A DNA stretch of 64,000 nucleotides from Neoarius graeffei (GCF_027579695.1 NC_083570.1:97343463-97407462), one strand, 5' to 3'; shown: positions 21,120-33,757, numbered from the stretch's first letter. The notes: a model not told the origin generated them from the sequence alone. Program-made: numbers and translations.

Positions 21120-21422
21120 CTAGATTAGATTAGATTAGATTAGATTAGATTAGATTAGATTAGATTAGATAGAACTTTATTGATCCCTTTGGGCGGGTTC
21201 CCTCAGGGAAATTAAAATTCTAGTAGCATCATTACAGGATAAACAGAGAATAGAAATAGAGAAAAACTTCTAGATAAATTAAATTAAATTAGGTATTTAC
21301 ATACACAAATATAAAAATGAATAAGAATAAGATATGGGGAAGAGGAAGGGAAAAAAATCCAACAGAAGAGGTATTGCAAATTATATTGCACATTGTCCAG
21401 TATTGCTTATTGTCAGGCTAGG

Positions 21423-22389
21423 CTACTGTTCCTTCCCGTCCTCTGTTCTCCTGTTACCCCTCCTCCCCCCAGAGAGGAGTTGTACAGTCTCATGGCGTGA
21501 GGGACAAAGAGACAAAGGAGTTTTTAAGTCTGTTAGTCCTGGGTGGGGGGACGTGGGCTGGTTGAGCCGGTTGAAGAAGTCATTCAACTCGTTCGCCCTC
21601 TCCACTGTCCCCTCAATGACTCTGGTCTTTGTGTTGTGGTCTGTGATGGTTTTCACACCTTCCCAGACCTCCCTCATGCTGTTCTCCTTCAGCTTCTGCT
21701 CCACCTTTCTCCTGTAGCTGTCCTTAGCTTCCCTCATGCAGCGTTTCACCTCCTGCTGTGTTGCTTTCATCACCTCCCTGTCCCTGTTCCTGAAGGCAGC
21801 CTTCTTCCTGTTGAGGACAGCTTTGACTTCCTGTGTTACCCATGGCTTGTTATTAGGGTAACACTGTACAGTCTTAGCGGGGGAAACCATGTCTGCACAG
21901 AAGTTGAGGTAATCTGTCAGACAGTGTGTCAGCCCCTCTATGTCCTCACAGTGGGGGCTAAGCAGCACATCCCAGTCTGTGGTGTCATAACAGTCTCTGA
22001 GGGCATCTTCCATTTCAGGGGACCACCTCCTGATGGAGCTGGTTGTTGCAGGCTGCCTTTGGACCAGGGGGGTGTACTTCGGCTGTAGACGAACCAGGTT
22101 GTGGTCAGACTTCCCTAGTGGGGGGAGAGGTGTGACTCTACATGCATCCCTCACATTAGCATACAGCAAGTCAATTGTCCTGTTCCTAGTTGGACAATCC
22201 ACAGCCTGGTAAAAAGCAGCCAAAGTAGAGTCCAAAGTAGCATGATTAAAGTCCCCAGAAATGATGATAAATGCCTCAGGGTGCTGTGTCTGCAGCCTTG
22301 CTGTGACAGAGTGAATCCTCTCACATGCAGCGGCTGTGTCTGCCCTCGGAGGGATGTAAACACATATGGTGATCACATGACTGAACACC
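21423..22389 (-). pseudogene. LINE endonuclease domain fused to ORF2 3' end
   Basis: Minus strand. An APE-type endonuclease C-terminal half is seen: ISGDFNHATLDST (catalytic GDFN), NRTIDLLYANV and GKSDHNLVRL (catalytic SDH). The linker follows up to ELNDFFNRLNQP. After TDLKTPL the frame jumps to sequence whose proper reading (FVPHAMRLYNSSL) is the ORF2 C-terminus, but it is read in a shifted frame. The whole RT domain is therefore deleted. This copy cannot retrotranspose by itself. Confidence 0.8.
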
Positions 22390-22767
22390 GGGGCGGCACG
22401 GTGGTGTAGTGGTTAGTGCTGTCGCCTCACAGCAAGAAGGTCCTGGGTTCAAGCCCCGGGGCCGGCAAGGGCCTTTCTGTGTGGAGTTTGCATGTTCTCC
22501 CCGTGTCCGCGTGGGTTTCCTCCGGGTGCTCCGGTTTCCCCCACAGTCCAAAGACATGCAGGTTAGGTTAACTGGTGACTCTAAATTGACTGTAGGTGTG
22601 AATGTGAGTGTGAATGGTTGTCTGTGTCTATGTGTCAGCCCTGTGATGACCTGGCGACTTGTCCAGGGTGTACCCCGCCTTTCGCCCGTAGTCAGCTGGG
22701 ATAGGCTCCAGCTTGCCTGCGACCCTGTAGAAGGATAAAGCGGCTAGAGATAATGAGATGAGATGAG
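22390..22767 (+). mobile_element. DANA/Mermaid-like SINE inside LINE
   Basis: Full length, plus strand. The exact target duplication ATGACTGAACACC lies at 22377-22389 and 22768-22780. It splits the LINE endonuclease between the segments ending RVFSH and beginning VITICVYIPPR. Confidence 0.95.
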
Positions 22768-23343
22768 ATGACTGAACACCCTCGGCAGATAATATGGCCG
22801 CAGGCTAACGGCTAGCAGCTCCAAGTCCAGGCAACATAAAACTGTCTTTACAGAGATATGTCCCGGGTTACACCAGCGGTTATTCACGTAAATGATGAGT
22901 CCCCCACCTTTGCCACATGCTTTAGTGTCTCTGTCGGGGCTCACAGCAGTGAATCCCAGCAGGTCTATGTTAGCATCCAGTACAAGGTGTGTTAGCTATG
23001 TCTCCATAAAAATAAATAAGCTGCTCTCCCAGTAAATCCACTGGTTGTTCAGTGAGGATAGCTCGTCGGCCTTATTCAGCAGCGAGTTCACATTCCCCAT
23101 GATAACGGAGGGAATGGATGGTTTGTAGCACCGTCGGTTGTCCGCTAGCCTAGCCTTTAGCTTAGCCCTGGCTTTGCAGCCCCTGGGTTTCCTCCTCAGC
23201 TCCGCCGGGATGGGGTGTTGTATCCTGGCTCGTCCCATTGTTTTCAGGGCCAGCAGCTCCTCTCTCGAATAAGAGAGAAAACTGGCTCCTGATTGCGTGT
23301 TAAAGTTAAAAATATCCATGGGATATGAAGAAAAACACACCAT
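22768..23343 (-). pseudogene. LINE ORF2 N-terminal part
   Basis: Minus strand continuation: KARLADNRRCYKPSIPSVIMGNVNSLLNKADEL is the start of the APE-type endonuclease (the GNVNSL-NK motif). After a stop near 22995 come SPDRDTKACGKGGGLIIYVN and DLELLAVSLRPYYLPR. Known family: jockey/CR1 LINE endonuclease. At least one in-frame stop. Confidence 0.75.
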
Positions 23344-23395
23344 GTCTTCGTAAGAAGAGCAGATACTGGAGCTACTGGAGAGGCAGCCATCTCAC

Positions 23396-23930
23396 ACAGT
23401 GCCCCACACTACATCATTTTTGGACTTCAAGGTAGCTATGGTGTAGCCCCACACTACACCATTATTGGACTTCAAGGTAACTATGTGCACCTTTTTAGGG
23501 TCACAAAGATATAGATATGTTCCCGATCAGTATATAAAGGATACAAATAAGTACCTTAGAGGGTACTGCATCAGTGATAATCCATTGTACCCCAAAAGGT
23601 ACAATAATGTACTTTGTTTTCTGAGAGTGTACCTTCAATAAGGAGAAAAAAAGAGAGAAGCCCGTGAGGGAATGGCTGCTATAATGTGAGTGGTAACTGG
23701 AAAAACTTGGTTTTGATTGCTTCACAAAATGAAATGGAATTTTAAACTGATAAATAGTATGTCTCATTCTTTAATAAATAAACATTTATAATCATTTGCA
23801 AACTGCTGTGGTATAAGAGGAACAAAAAATACAGTATATGATGTAATAGGAAGATGTTATGATGTCAGGCTGCATGATATCACTCCGTCATTGATCATTT
23901 TCTTATAGCAGCATGTGTTTAGATGTTTTA
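23396..23930. repeat. Short direct duplication and unclassified DNA
   Basis: CCCCACACTACA-C/T-CATT-ATTGGACTTCAAGGTA is present twice in tandem at about 23402-23495 (unit about 46 bp). GTACCCCAAAAGGTAC at about 23588 is palindromic. No gene is seen. Confidence 0.55.
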
Positions 23931-23942
23931 TTGATCATTTTC

Positions 23943-24112
23943 TTTTTTTAAAGATTTTTTGGGGCTTTTTTCACCTTTATTGGATAGGGCAGTGTGGAGA
24001 CAGGAAATGAGCGGGAGAGAGAGATGGGGAGGGATCGGGAAATGACCTTGGGCCAGAATCGAACCCGGGTCCCCGGATTTATGGTATGACACCTGAGCCA
24101 CGATGCCCCCTA
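23943..24112 (-). mobile_element. Second tRNA-derived SINE family, full copy
   Basis: Minus strand: head GGGGGCATCGTGGCTCAGG, B-box GGGTTCGATTCTGG, body CTGTCTCCACACTGCCC, A-rich 3' end. The exact target duplication TTGATCATTTTC is at 23931-23942 and 24113-24124. The window starts with the head of another copy. Confidence 0.93.
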
Positions 24113-24149
24113 TTGATCATTTTCAATACTGAGTTTTACAGACTCATTA

Positions 24150-24425
24150 TTGAAAATGTGCCATTTCCCAAAAACAGTCTGTATGCTGCCTCAGTTCCAG
24201 AATCCCAGGTTCAGTCCTGAGCTCAGATTGCTGTCTGTGTGGAGCCTGATATATTCTACCAGTGTTTGCTTTGGTTTCCTCTGTGTTCCCCAGTTTCCTA
24301 AAACATGCCAGTAGGTGGACTGGCTCTGCTAAAATGTCTCCAAGTCTGAACGAGTGTATGAATGATGCCCTGCAATGGACTGGCATCCCATGCGTGTTTA
24401 CGCAAAGGCTCCAGATCTTTGGCCA
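24150..24425 (+). mobile_element. Ancient diverged SINE
   Basis: The order TCTGTGTGGAG...TTTCCTCTGTGTTCCCCAG...AAACATGCCAGTAGGTGGACTGG...GCCCTGCAATGGACTGGCATCCC follows the DANA/V-SINE core but is heavily mutated. Confidence 0.55.
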
Positions 24426-24504
24426 TGGTAAAAATAGTTACTGAAGATGAATGATTATTTGCCCATGCTCTCCCTGAAGGTCACATGATATTCTAACTGT
24501 CTCA

Positions 24505-24895
24505 ATGTTGCCACGTTTGTCAAGTCAAGGGTTTTTTTTTTTAGTGTTTTTAACAATAGACATTGTTGCAAAGCATCTTTACAGAAAATTAAAGACTTTA
24601 ATTGTGAGCTAATTTTATCCCTAATTTATCCCCAATGAGCAAACCTGTGGCGACGGTGGCAAGGAAAAACTCCCTCAGACAACATGAGGAAGAAACCTTG
24701 AGAGGAACCAGACTCAAAAGGGAACCCATCATCATTGGGGTGATAACATATAGTGTGATTATAAATAACTTGCTTCTATAACAGTGTCCTATATAGTCAC
24801 AAAGTATAACTGTAAAACCAGGAAATTCATTTTAGTTTTAACATGAAGTCTGTTTTGTTGAAGTTATAAACTGTTCATTGATGGAAACTTGAGTG
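24505..24895 (-). repeat. Interspersed repeat R1, minus copy
   Basis: Inverse of 11405-11935: AAAGCATCTTTACAGAAAATT, GGCAAGGAAAAACTCCCT and CCTTGAGAGGAACCAGACTC in order. It may continue to about 25880, with a poly-G run at 25176-25193. Class unknown. Confidence 0.65.
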
Positions 24896-25904
24896 CAAAA
24901 CTGTTCATGACAACTACAGTCCTAAAATTAGCAAGTCAACTGTCGTCCTCAGACATAAATGTATTACTATAAGTCTCCAGAGCATCTTCCAAGTGTGACT
25001 TTCAACTGTCCATATGGGGCCATCCTCCACAGGAGCGATGTGATGAGACTCCAGCCAGATGTAGGGCATCAGGATGGATCAGGCAGGTCCGGGGAGCAGA
25101 AGAGGTCAGGATGTTACTGGTGTCTCAGGACCGACATGTAACTCAACAGAGAGGGACAGACAGAAGGAAGAGATGGGGGGGGGGGGGGGGGGAGACAGGT
25201 TGTTCGGTATGCCCAATGTCACCTAATGGTTAAGGACAGTATACATTTTGCACTGAGTGCAAGCAGGGACTCCAACAAGACTAACTATGACTGCATAACT
25301 AAAAGGGAGAGCCAGAACGTAACACAGGCATGAGGGAGCCCCGGGACATAAAGCAGCAGCCACTACACCATCAGCAAACCTGAGTGAATGAATGAGAGTG
25401 GGGGACGCGACAGCATCCATACATCCCAGTTTACCAAAACACTCTATGCCTGAGGACCCTCCAGATCTACTCCTTTACCTAATAAAAAACTATTCACAAA
25501 AGGCTTGACTACAAATATATGTTTTCAGCCTAGACTTAAACACTGACACTGTGTCTGAGTCCTGAACACTACTTGGAAGGCTGTTCCATAACTGTGGGGC
25601 TTTGTACAAAAAGGTTCTGCCCCCTGATGTAGCCTTCACTATACAAGGTACCAGCAGATAGCCTGCACCTTTTGATCTAAGTAGGCATGATGGGTCATAA
25701 AGGACCAGAAGTTTGCTCAGGTACTGTGGTGCGAGACCTTAATAGTTAATTTGGGTATTGAGACTTCCAACTTGTCTGTTGTATGTATCTGAACCTAAAG
25801 ACTTTGCTATAATCAGAACTGCTTTCAGATTAAATGAAGCCTTCAATAGAAAGGTGAATTTGTTTTAAAGACCAGACTTTGTTTTCATTACTAAATATGG
25901 ACTA

Positions 25905-26238
25905 GCCATCCATCTATTATCTGTAACCTCTTATCCTGTGCAGGGTCGCAGGCATGCTGGAGCCTATCCCAGCTGGTTATGGATGAGAGGCGGGGTGCAA
26001 CTTGTCCAGGGCCGACACATGGAGACAACCATTCACACCTACGGTCAATTTAGAGGCACCAATTAGCCTGACCTGCATGTATTTGGGGGAAACCGGAGCA
26101 CCTGGAGGAAACTCACACAGACACGGGGAGAACATGAAAACTCTACACAGAAAGGCCCCCCGTCGGCCACTGGGCTTGAACCAGGACCTTCTTGCTGTGA
26201 GGAGACAGTGCTAACCACTACACCACCGTGCCGCCAAA
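25905..26238 (-). mobile_element. DANA/Mermaid-like SINE hosting an RTE LINE
   Basis: Minus-strand SINE with a GGAT-type tail. Its own target duplication AAATATGGACTA is at about 25892-25904 and 28153-28164, outside the LINE. The RTE LINE is inserted 15 nt into its head. Confidence 0.85.
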
Positions 26239-28137
26239 TCTTCTTCTTCTTTTGGCTGCTCCTGATTAGGGGTCACCACAGCAGATCTTTCGTCTCCATT
26301 GCTCCCTGTCTTCCGCATCCTTCTCTACCACACCTGCCACTTTCATGTCCTCTCTCACCACATCCATGTATCTCCTCTTTGGCCTTCCTCATTTTCGTTT
26401 GCCTGGCAGCTCCATCCTCAACATCCTCCTTCCCACATGCTCTGCATCTCTTCTCAGGATGTGCCCATACCATCTTAGTCTCATCTCTCTTAGCTTCATT
26501 CCCAAGCTCTCCACATGTGCTGTCCCTCTGATGTGCTAGTTCCTTATCCTGTCCAACCTTGTCACTCCCATCACAAACCTTAACATCCTCAACTCCGCCA
26601 CCTCCAACTTTGCCTCCTGTCTCTTAGTTAAGGGTACGGTCTCCAACCATACATCACAGCTGGTCTCACTACTGTCTTATACAGCTTACCTTTCACTTTT
26701 GCTGGGACTTTCCTATCACAAATGACTCCCGAAATCCTTCCCCAACTGCTCCACCCTGCCTGCACTCTCTTTCTCACCTCACTATCGCAGCCCCCATTTT
26801 CCTGCACAGTTGACCCCAGGTACTTGAATTCACCAACTTTCTTTACATCTACTCCTTGCATCTTCACTACACTCTCATCCCCATTCTCACTGATGCATCT
26901 GTATTCTGTTTTGCTACTGCTCACCTTCATTCCTCTTCGTTCCAATGCATCCCTCCATCTCTCCAAACCCAGCTCAACCTCCTTTCTACTTTCACCACAT
27001 ATCACAATATCATCCGCAAACATCATGTTCCATGGTGACTCTTGCTTCACTTTATCCATCAAGCTATCCATCACTATGGCAAACAAAAAAGGACTCAAAG
27101 CAGATCCTTGATGGAGTCCCACCTTCACCTTGAACCATTCAGTTGTTCCAACTGCACACCTCACTGCTGTTTCACTGTTCTCATACATGTCTTGCACCAC
27201 TCTAATATACTTCTCATTCACTCCACTCTTTCTCATACAATACCATAACTCATCTCTCAGCACTCTATCGTATGCCTTCTCCAGGTCTACAAACACACAA
27301 TGTAGCTTTCTCTGGCCTTCTCTGTACTTCTCCATTAACATTCTTAAAGCAAAAATTGCATCCGACATGCTTTTCCTTGGCATAAACCCATACTGCTGTT
27401 CACAGATTGCTACCTCGCTTCTCAATCTCGCCTCCAATATCCTTTCCCATAGCTTCATGGTGTGGCTCATTATTCCTCTGTAATTACTGCAGCTCTGTAC
27501 ATGTCCCTTATTCTTGTATATTGGGACTAGCACACACTCTTTCTCCATTCATTTGGCATACTCTCATTCTCTAGGATCTTATTAAACAATCTCATTAGGA
27601 ACTCCACAGCCGTCTCACCCAAACATCTCCAAGCCTCAATCAGGATACCATCTGGTCCGACTGCTGTCCCAGTCTTCATTCTTTTCATGGCTGCCCTCAC
27701 CTCATCCTTACTAACCAACTCTGCTTCCTGATTTGCTGTCTCCAGTGAATCTGACCTTTTCTCTCTTGGATTCTCCTCATTTAATAAATCCTCAAAGTAC
27801 TCTTTCCACCTTCTTAATACACTCTCTTTGTCAGCACATTTCCATCTTTCATCACTCTTACCTACTGTACATCCCCCACTTCCCTGTTTCTCTGCCTAGC
27901 TAGTCTGTACAGGTCTTTCTCTCCTTCTTTGGTCTCCAGTCTTTCGTACAATTCCTGGTATGCATCTGCTTTCGCCTTCACTACTGTTCTTTTTGCCTTC
28001 TGTCTCGTCTCTCTGTATAACCACCTGCTTACCTCGTCTCTCTGATCGTCCCAATTCTTCTTTGCTAGCCTCTTCTCTTTTATAATTTCCTGCACTTCTT
28101 TGTTCCACCACCATGCCTCCTTGTCTTCCTTCCTCCC
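26239..28137 (-). mobile_element. RTE-clade LINE, 5'-truncated
   Basis: Minus orientation. Ends in GGAGCAGCCAAAAGAAGAAGAAGA (3' tail on plus 26239-26262). It is flanked by an 18-bp duplication, CACCACCGTGCCGCCAAA at 26221-26238 and CACCACCATGCCGCCAAA at 28138-28155. The duplication derives from the SINE head it entered. The endonuclease is missing. Confidence 0.88.
26275..28095 (-). pseudogene. RTE reverse transcriptase, frameshifted
   Basis: Minus strand. The linker (KKNWDDQRDEVSRWLYRETR) is followed by RT motifs: RMKTGTAVGPDGILIEAW, SNYRGIMSHTMKLWERI, FVDLEKAYDRV, GLHQGSALSPFLFAIVMD, MMFADDIVICGESR (catalytic FADD), VGEFKYLGSTVQ, then RPAVMYG. Past a frameshift near 26630 comes a C-terminus in another frame (LPGKRKRRRPKRRYMDVV). 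At least two frameshifts (about 27535 and 26630) break the frame. The sequence matches the fish RTE consensus I recall. Confidence 0.85.
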
Positions 28138-28166
28138 ACCACCATGCCGCCAAATATGGACTAATA

Positions 28167-29784
28167 CAGGTGCTGGTCATATAATTAGAATAGCATGAAA
28201 AAGTTGATTTATTTCAGTAATTCCATTCAAAAAGTGAAACTTGTATATTATATTCATTCATTACACACAGACTGATATATTTCTTGTGTTTATTTCTTTT
28301 AATTTTGATGATTATAACTGACAACTAATGAAAACCCCAAATTCAGTATCTCAGAAAATTAGAATATTGTGAAAAGGTTCAATATTGAAGACACCTGGTG
28401 CCACACTCTAATCAGCTAATTAACTCAAAACACCTGCAAAGGCCTTTAAATGGTCTCTCAGTCTAGTTCTGTAGGCGACACAATCATGGGGAAGACTGCG
28501 GACTTGACAGTTGTCCAAAAGACGACCATTGGCACCTTGCACAAGGATGGCAAGACACAAAAGGTCATTGCTAAAGAGGCTGGCTGTTCACAGAGCTCTG
28601 TGTCCAAGAACATTAATAGAGAGGCGAAGGGAAGGAAAAGATGTGGTAGAAAAAAGTGTACAAGCAATAGGGATAACCGCACCCTGAAGAGGATTGTGAA
28701 ACAAAACCCATTCAAAAATGTGGGGGAGATTCACAAAGAGTGGACTGCAGCTGGAGTCAGTGCTTCAAGAACCACCACGCACAGACGTATGCAAGACATG
28801 GGTTTCAGCTGTCGCATTCCTTGTGTCAAGCCACTCTTGAACAAGAGACAGCGTCAGAAGCGTCTCGCCTGGGCTAAAGACAAAAAGGACTGGACTGCTG
28901 CTGAGTGGTCCAAAGTTATGTTCTCTGATGAAAGTAAATTTTGCATTTCCTTTGGAAATCAAGGTCCCAGAGTCTGGAGGAAGAGAGGAGAGGCACAGAA
29001 TCCACCTTGCTTGAGGTCCAATGTAAAGTTTCCACAGTCAGTGATGGTTTGGGGTGACATGTCATCTGCTGGTGTTGGTCCACTGTGTTTTCTGAGGTCC
29101 AAGGTCAACGCAGCCATCTACCAGGAAGTTTTAGAGCACTTCATGCTTCCTGCTGCTGACCAACTTTATGGAGATGCAGATTTCATTTTCCAACAGGACT
29201 TGGCACCTGCACACAGTGCCAAAGCTACCAGTACCTGGTTTAAGGACCATGGTATCCCTGTTCTTAATTAGCCAGCAAACTTGCCTGACCTTAACCCCAT
29301 AGAAAATCTATGGGGTATTGTGAAGAGGAAGATGTGATACGCCAGACCCAACAATGCAGAAGAGCTGAAGGCCACTATCAGAGCAACCTGGGCTCTCATA
29401 ACACCTGAGCAGTGCCACAGACTGATCGACTCCATGCCACGCTGCATTGCTTCAGTAATTCAGGCAAAAGGAGCCCCAACTAAGTATTGAGTGCTGTACT
29501 GTACATGCTCATACTGTTCATGTTCATACTTTTCAGTTGGCCAACATTTCTAAAAATCCTTTTTTTGTGTTGGTCTTAAGTAATATTCTAATTTTCTGAG
29601 ATACTGAATTTGGGATTTACATTAGTTGTCAGTTATAATCACCAAAATTAAAAGAAATAAACATTTGAAATATAATCAGTCTGTGTGTAATGAATGAATA
29701 TAATATACAAGTTTCACTTTTTGAATGGAATTACTGAAATAAATCAACTTTTTCATGATATTCTAATTATATGACCAGCACCTG
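28167..29784 (+). mobile_element. Tc1-like transposon, family 1
   Basis: 1618 bp with terminal inverted repeats CAGGTGCTGGTCATATAATT at both ends, extending about 200 bp with small differences. TA flanks on both sides. Confidence 0.93.
28486..29490 (+). pseudogene. Tc1 transposase with two stop codons
   Basis: 334 codons from MGKTADLTV to GAPTKY. It has an N-terminal paired-type helix-turn-helix (KVIAKEAGCSQSSVSKNI) and a second HTH with the basic KGRKRCGRKK linker. The DDE domain has D in FSDESKF, D in FQQDLAPAH and E in PDLNPIENLW, so all three catalytic residues remain. Stops are TAG at 29269 (codon 262; the position after VLN) and TGA at 29335 (codon 284, consistent with CGA to TGA decay). 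With only these two lesions it is a young but dead copy. Confidence 0.93.
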
Positions 29785-29799
29785 TATATTGCATAAAGT

Positions 29800-31050
29800 A
29801 ATTGTGCCCAAAAAAAGGCATTAAGCAGTAGAAAAAAAGACATTAAAGGTTGAAAGTGTAGGTGTTACTGTTCAAGAAATTCAGACTCTTTCATTCATCT
29901 TTACCTGGTCAGGTTGGGGATGGAGCCAGACCTTATTCTGCGAACACTGGACTGGATACAAAGTGGGAATACACCCTAGATAGAACACCAGTCCTTCACA
30001 GGGCACCAAGCAAATACACATTTCACAACATATCATAGCCAATCGTGTTTACTGTTTTTTGGAGGTGAAAGGAACCCAAATAATCCAGACCCAGACACAA
30101 CACATGAAACGCCAGTAACTTGTGCCTCCAGTAACCAGAGACCCTGAACCTGTGATGTGGTGACACAACTAACTACACCACCATACCTTTTCAGAATATG
30201 CAAACACAGTGAAAAAGGACAAACCTTGCCATATTTAAACTGCAGCATTCCTCAGAGAAAATGCTGACAAGGATCAACTTAAAGAAATCCATTGTAATAA
30301 CCAGATACCCTGGAGTACAGTATAACAAGAAAAACAGCATTTTGCATGACCAGCATTTGCATACTGGAATATGATTGGCTCTTAGGCAGAAGTTATGATG
30401 TAACAACACTTGCCATGTTCAAAACTCAGATTTTCCAGCAAAGTTTATTCTATTTAACGAGTTGAAGGCATACAATCCTGTCTAATAATCAATCAATCTT
30501 TTTTTTTTTCTACTATTCTACGTGGCACCTACAGTACGTCTCTTGAGGATTTACGTTACACTGATACAAGGATATTTACTTGGAGATTGATGCACAAAGC
30601 AAACCCCTTCTTCTCTGATAAGCTTTTAATTTTGCTCTTAAACAGTGAGACTGGTTAATTTCAGTGATGTCCATCTTTAATACACACACACACACATCAT
30701 TCAAGGCTAAATATACATGACAAAGTAATATATATATCTATATATTCATTTGGATATTGTGAAATGTATTACAACGCACAAACAGTGATGCAATGGATAC
30801 CATATTGTGCAATTAACAAGGACAGGCTTTGACCAAAACCCTTCAGGATTTATGATGTCTGATACAGATAAAGCTATTGGAAGGCATTACTGTACAAGAA
30901 AACCAGGTCTGGTAAAATGGCATGTATGTAATGCTAAAGCTAATCAATCATACAAGTTTAAAATTACAAGTGAACCTCGATTTCAATGCAATTTGATTAA
31001 TTTCATATCAAGCACACATATAAAACACCAAAAAAAATCAACCTAAACAC
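29800..31050. other. Intergenic, with a possible ancient SINE
   Basis: 29890-30190 has a faint DANA-like layout (TGGTGACACAACTAACTACACCACCATACC) on minus. (CA)n at about 30683. No gene is seen. Confidence 0.35.
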
Positions 31051-33083
31051 ATTATTATTATCATCATTATTATCAACACAAATAAAACCCTATAAATAGT
31101 CAATATTGAGCTTTATTCTTGCAATGGCAGCATATCAGATGTAGGGGGGGCTGCTATGCCATAGCCATAGTACTCACAATTCCCTGCTTCACTTTATGGC
31201 CCATCTCCCCCCCCTTCACTGTTACAGCATTGAACACACCTATCCCTGTACCCGATGCCATGTTCCATCTCCGCCCATTTTTCTGGCTCCCTGTAATGGT
31301 ATTGGATACAGAGATGATACCGGATACCAAATACAGTGACGTCACGACTGTGCTTTAAAATCCGCGGTGAAATCGAAATTCTTTCTCTTTGGCGGTGGAT
31401 CTTCACGCATGAAAGAGACGTCGTTGCATCTGTGCTACAGAAGAACAAAGGACAAAGAACGAGCTATTGATACCGGACCTTTAACCAAAGTTCAATAAAT
31501 CTGATCTTCGCATAGTCGCAATAATAACTGAACCGGTTAGTTACTGCAGCCCACGTAGTGTTTTAAAGAGAAAAGGCGACCAGATCCCTTTTCCCTTTCG
31601 CAACGTCGACGAATTACAAACAAGATTCCTTCCAGATCATCGGACGACTGACGGGACACCGAAGATCTTCAGCCGACGAGCTGTAAAAGCAAAAGGAACA
31701 GAACTGTTTTCTCTCTGGACCTGCGTGCCGCGCTGTCTTCGGATAACAGACGGCACACTTTCAGTCGCCAAGCAAGAGCGATCTCAAGTAAAGCTGGCAT
31801 CTGGGCAATTGTTAGTCTTAGTTGTGGTTAGTTAATGCGAAGAGTGTTGATTATTTGAATTCATTCATGGTTTAAATGTACGCATTTTGATTTACATGAA
31901 AGCCGGTCTTAAACCGCGTGTTGTTTGATTTGTTTGTTTACTATCTGTATTTAGTTAGATGGTGCATGCATTCTCTCTCTCTTTTTAACTCCCTCCATCG
32001 CACTACACCCCTCAACATTGGGATTTCAAGAGTAGCTAAGGGTTGAGCAGAAGTTTGGGTTTAAGGCCGAGCACAAAGGCTCGCGCACTACATTCACATA
32101 CCACACCCATCTCGCCCGCACGCGCACACAGCCTCGTTCCCTCACTCCCCTCCTCTTTGTTGTGTGCCTGCGCACGCTCTCTCTCCCTAGCTCCTCCTCA
32201 TCTCGTTAGTGCGTAGCTGTGCGTACACACATGCGCACACACACACACACTCACACAAACACATGATTTCCCTCTCACATTTTAACATTCACTCGCCCAT
32301 TACCTCTGATCACCATTAGTGCCTTGGTTATCATCCATTGCTGATTTCTCATCCTGTTTACTGCTGGTTATTATTCTACTTACTACTGACCATTGCTTTA
32401 TACACTACTGATTATTACTTGTATACATTGTACCACCATTTATATTGAATTATTCCATGGCTGCTATTGTCGCTATATCTGATCAGTATTAGTTTGCTAA
32501 TTCATGTCAGCTATTTCAATAAATGGTACCTTTGGAGTAAACTGTGTCATGTCTACAACATTCACTGAGTGCCAACCTCTGCCAAACAAGTATTCTAATT
32601 GCCTTCGCCCATTTGGGTTGTTATATGAATGTTATAGATCTAGAGTAAATGTATTATATTAGAGCTACGATACTCACTAAAACTATAGCAGCATCACCAC
32701 TAAGTTATTCCATTGATTTTAAATAGTATAGCTATAAACTATTGGACACTTGAATTAATGATTAATGAATTTATGAGACCGATCCCTTTTTACATGAGAC
32801 TGATTCGATAAGCCTATCGCACACGGATGTTTTGCTAAGGCCTAGGGAACGCATGCTAAGGATCCTTCTTGAAATCAAACAGCAAAGAACATAAAATCAC
32901 CATGCAGTTTTATAAACATTGCATGTTCACATGGTTAAATAGGTATGTTTTACAAATATATAGCACTAAGCTTAATGGCTTCATCGCCTTAGTGGTTGGC
33001 CTGAGTGACAGAATGTGCCGCTGGATAGTGAAGTGCAGAGAACTCTCTCCTTTACAGTCTGAACGACTCTGTTTCAGCTCGGA
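31051..33083. other. Unclassified, GC-richer stretch
   Basis: It contains AATAAA at 31494 and 32520, a G-run at 31144 and CpG-containing blocks, unlike the AT-rich surroundings. It could be LTR-derived (promoter-like and polyadenylation-like signals without coding), but I found no second copy or TG...CA boundary. No long reading frame. Confidence 0.3.
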
Positions 33084-33665
33084 TTAAAGGAATACTCGAG
33101 GGCTTTTTAACCTCATCTCAACCTAAAATAACATACGCAGTGATACGAACTTCAATTTAAAGTTCACCTGTAGTGAGAAAAGAACAAAAGTAAAAAGTTT
33201 ACTCAGACCTCACGTGTAATTAAAGTCTAAGGGCACTTGTTGAATTCTATCAAAGATTTTTCTGTAGAACGCATTCACTAACTTGAGCTAAATCATATCA
33301 AATCAATCGATCTCTAAATGAGGCTCTATATCCTTAAACATTGTCCTTGCACAGAAAGTACTACCTTTCAGTAAATCAGGTTTTATTCTCGCCACATTCA
33401 CTAGATATGAGCAATCGCGTGCTTTGATTGGCTACTCTACTACTAGGATATCAACTCATATACCGTGAGTAGAAAAAAAAACCCAAAATGGCAGAGTGCA
33501 TCAAGTCAGATATATCAAGTATTTAAAAGAAACAGAAATAACTAAAAGAATATAGTTTTATTTCACCCCCCAATATCTCCTGTTCCACACTCCAGTCAAT
33601 GGCGGTAATGCACCTTTAAGTTGGTTTGCCAACGGACAAAAAAAAAAAAACTAAAGAAGAAGAAA

Positions 33666-33757
33666 ATGGTGGAGCGCGTTACTGAACCAAAAGAGGATGA
33701 AATAAAAACTCTACTCGAAAAAAAAGCAATAAAATATGGAATGAAAGTATTTGATGG
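33666..33757 (+). CDS. Possible first exon of the TTAA element's protein
   Basis: ATG at 33666 gives MVERVTEPKEDEIKTLLEKK, then AIKYGMKVFD, ending at a good donor GATG|GTAAGA. The VTE-x-EIK-LL-x-KK pattern recalls the N-terminus of fish Crypton/KCTD1-like tyrosine recombinase proteins, but that is from memory and the match is short. No following exon was identified. It may be chance. Confidence 0.25.

Larger units (their letters stand above)
21121..23395 (-). mobile_element. CR1/L2-like LINE, internally deleted
   Basis: Minus orientation. The 3' tail is (ATCTA)n (TTAGA on plus, 21121-21170), preceded by GGGATCAATAAAG-type sequence. The 5' end is near 23395. It encodes an endonuclease but the reverse transcriptase is deleted. 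A SINE (22390-22767) interrupts it. Confidence 0.85.

Noticed and set aside
31140-32640. Possible solo LTR
   Set aside because: It has AATAAA signals and different base composition, but no matching ends, second copy or target duplication.
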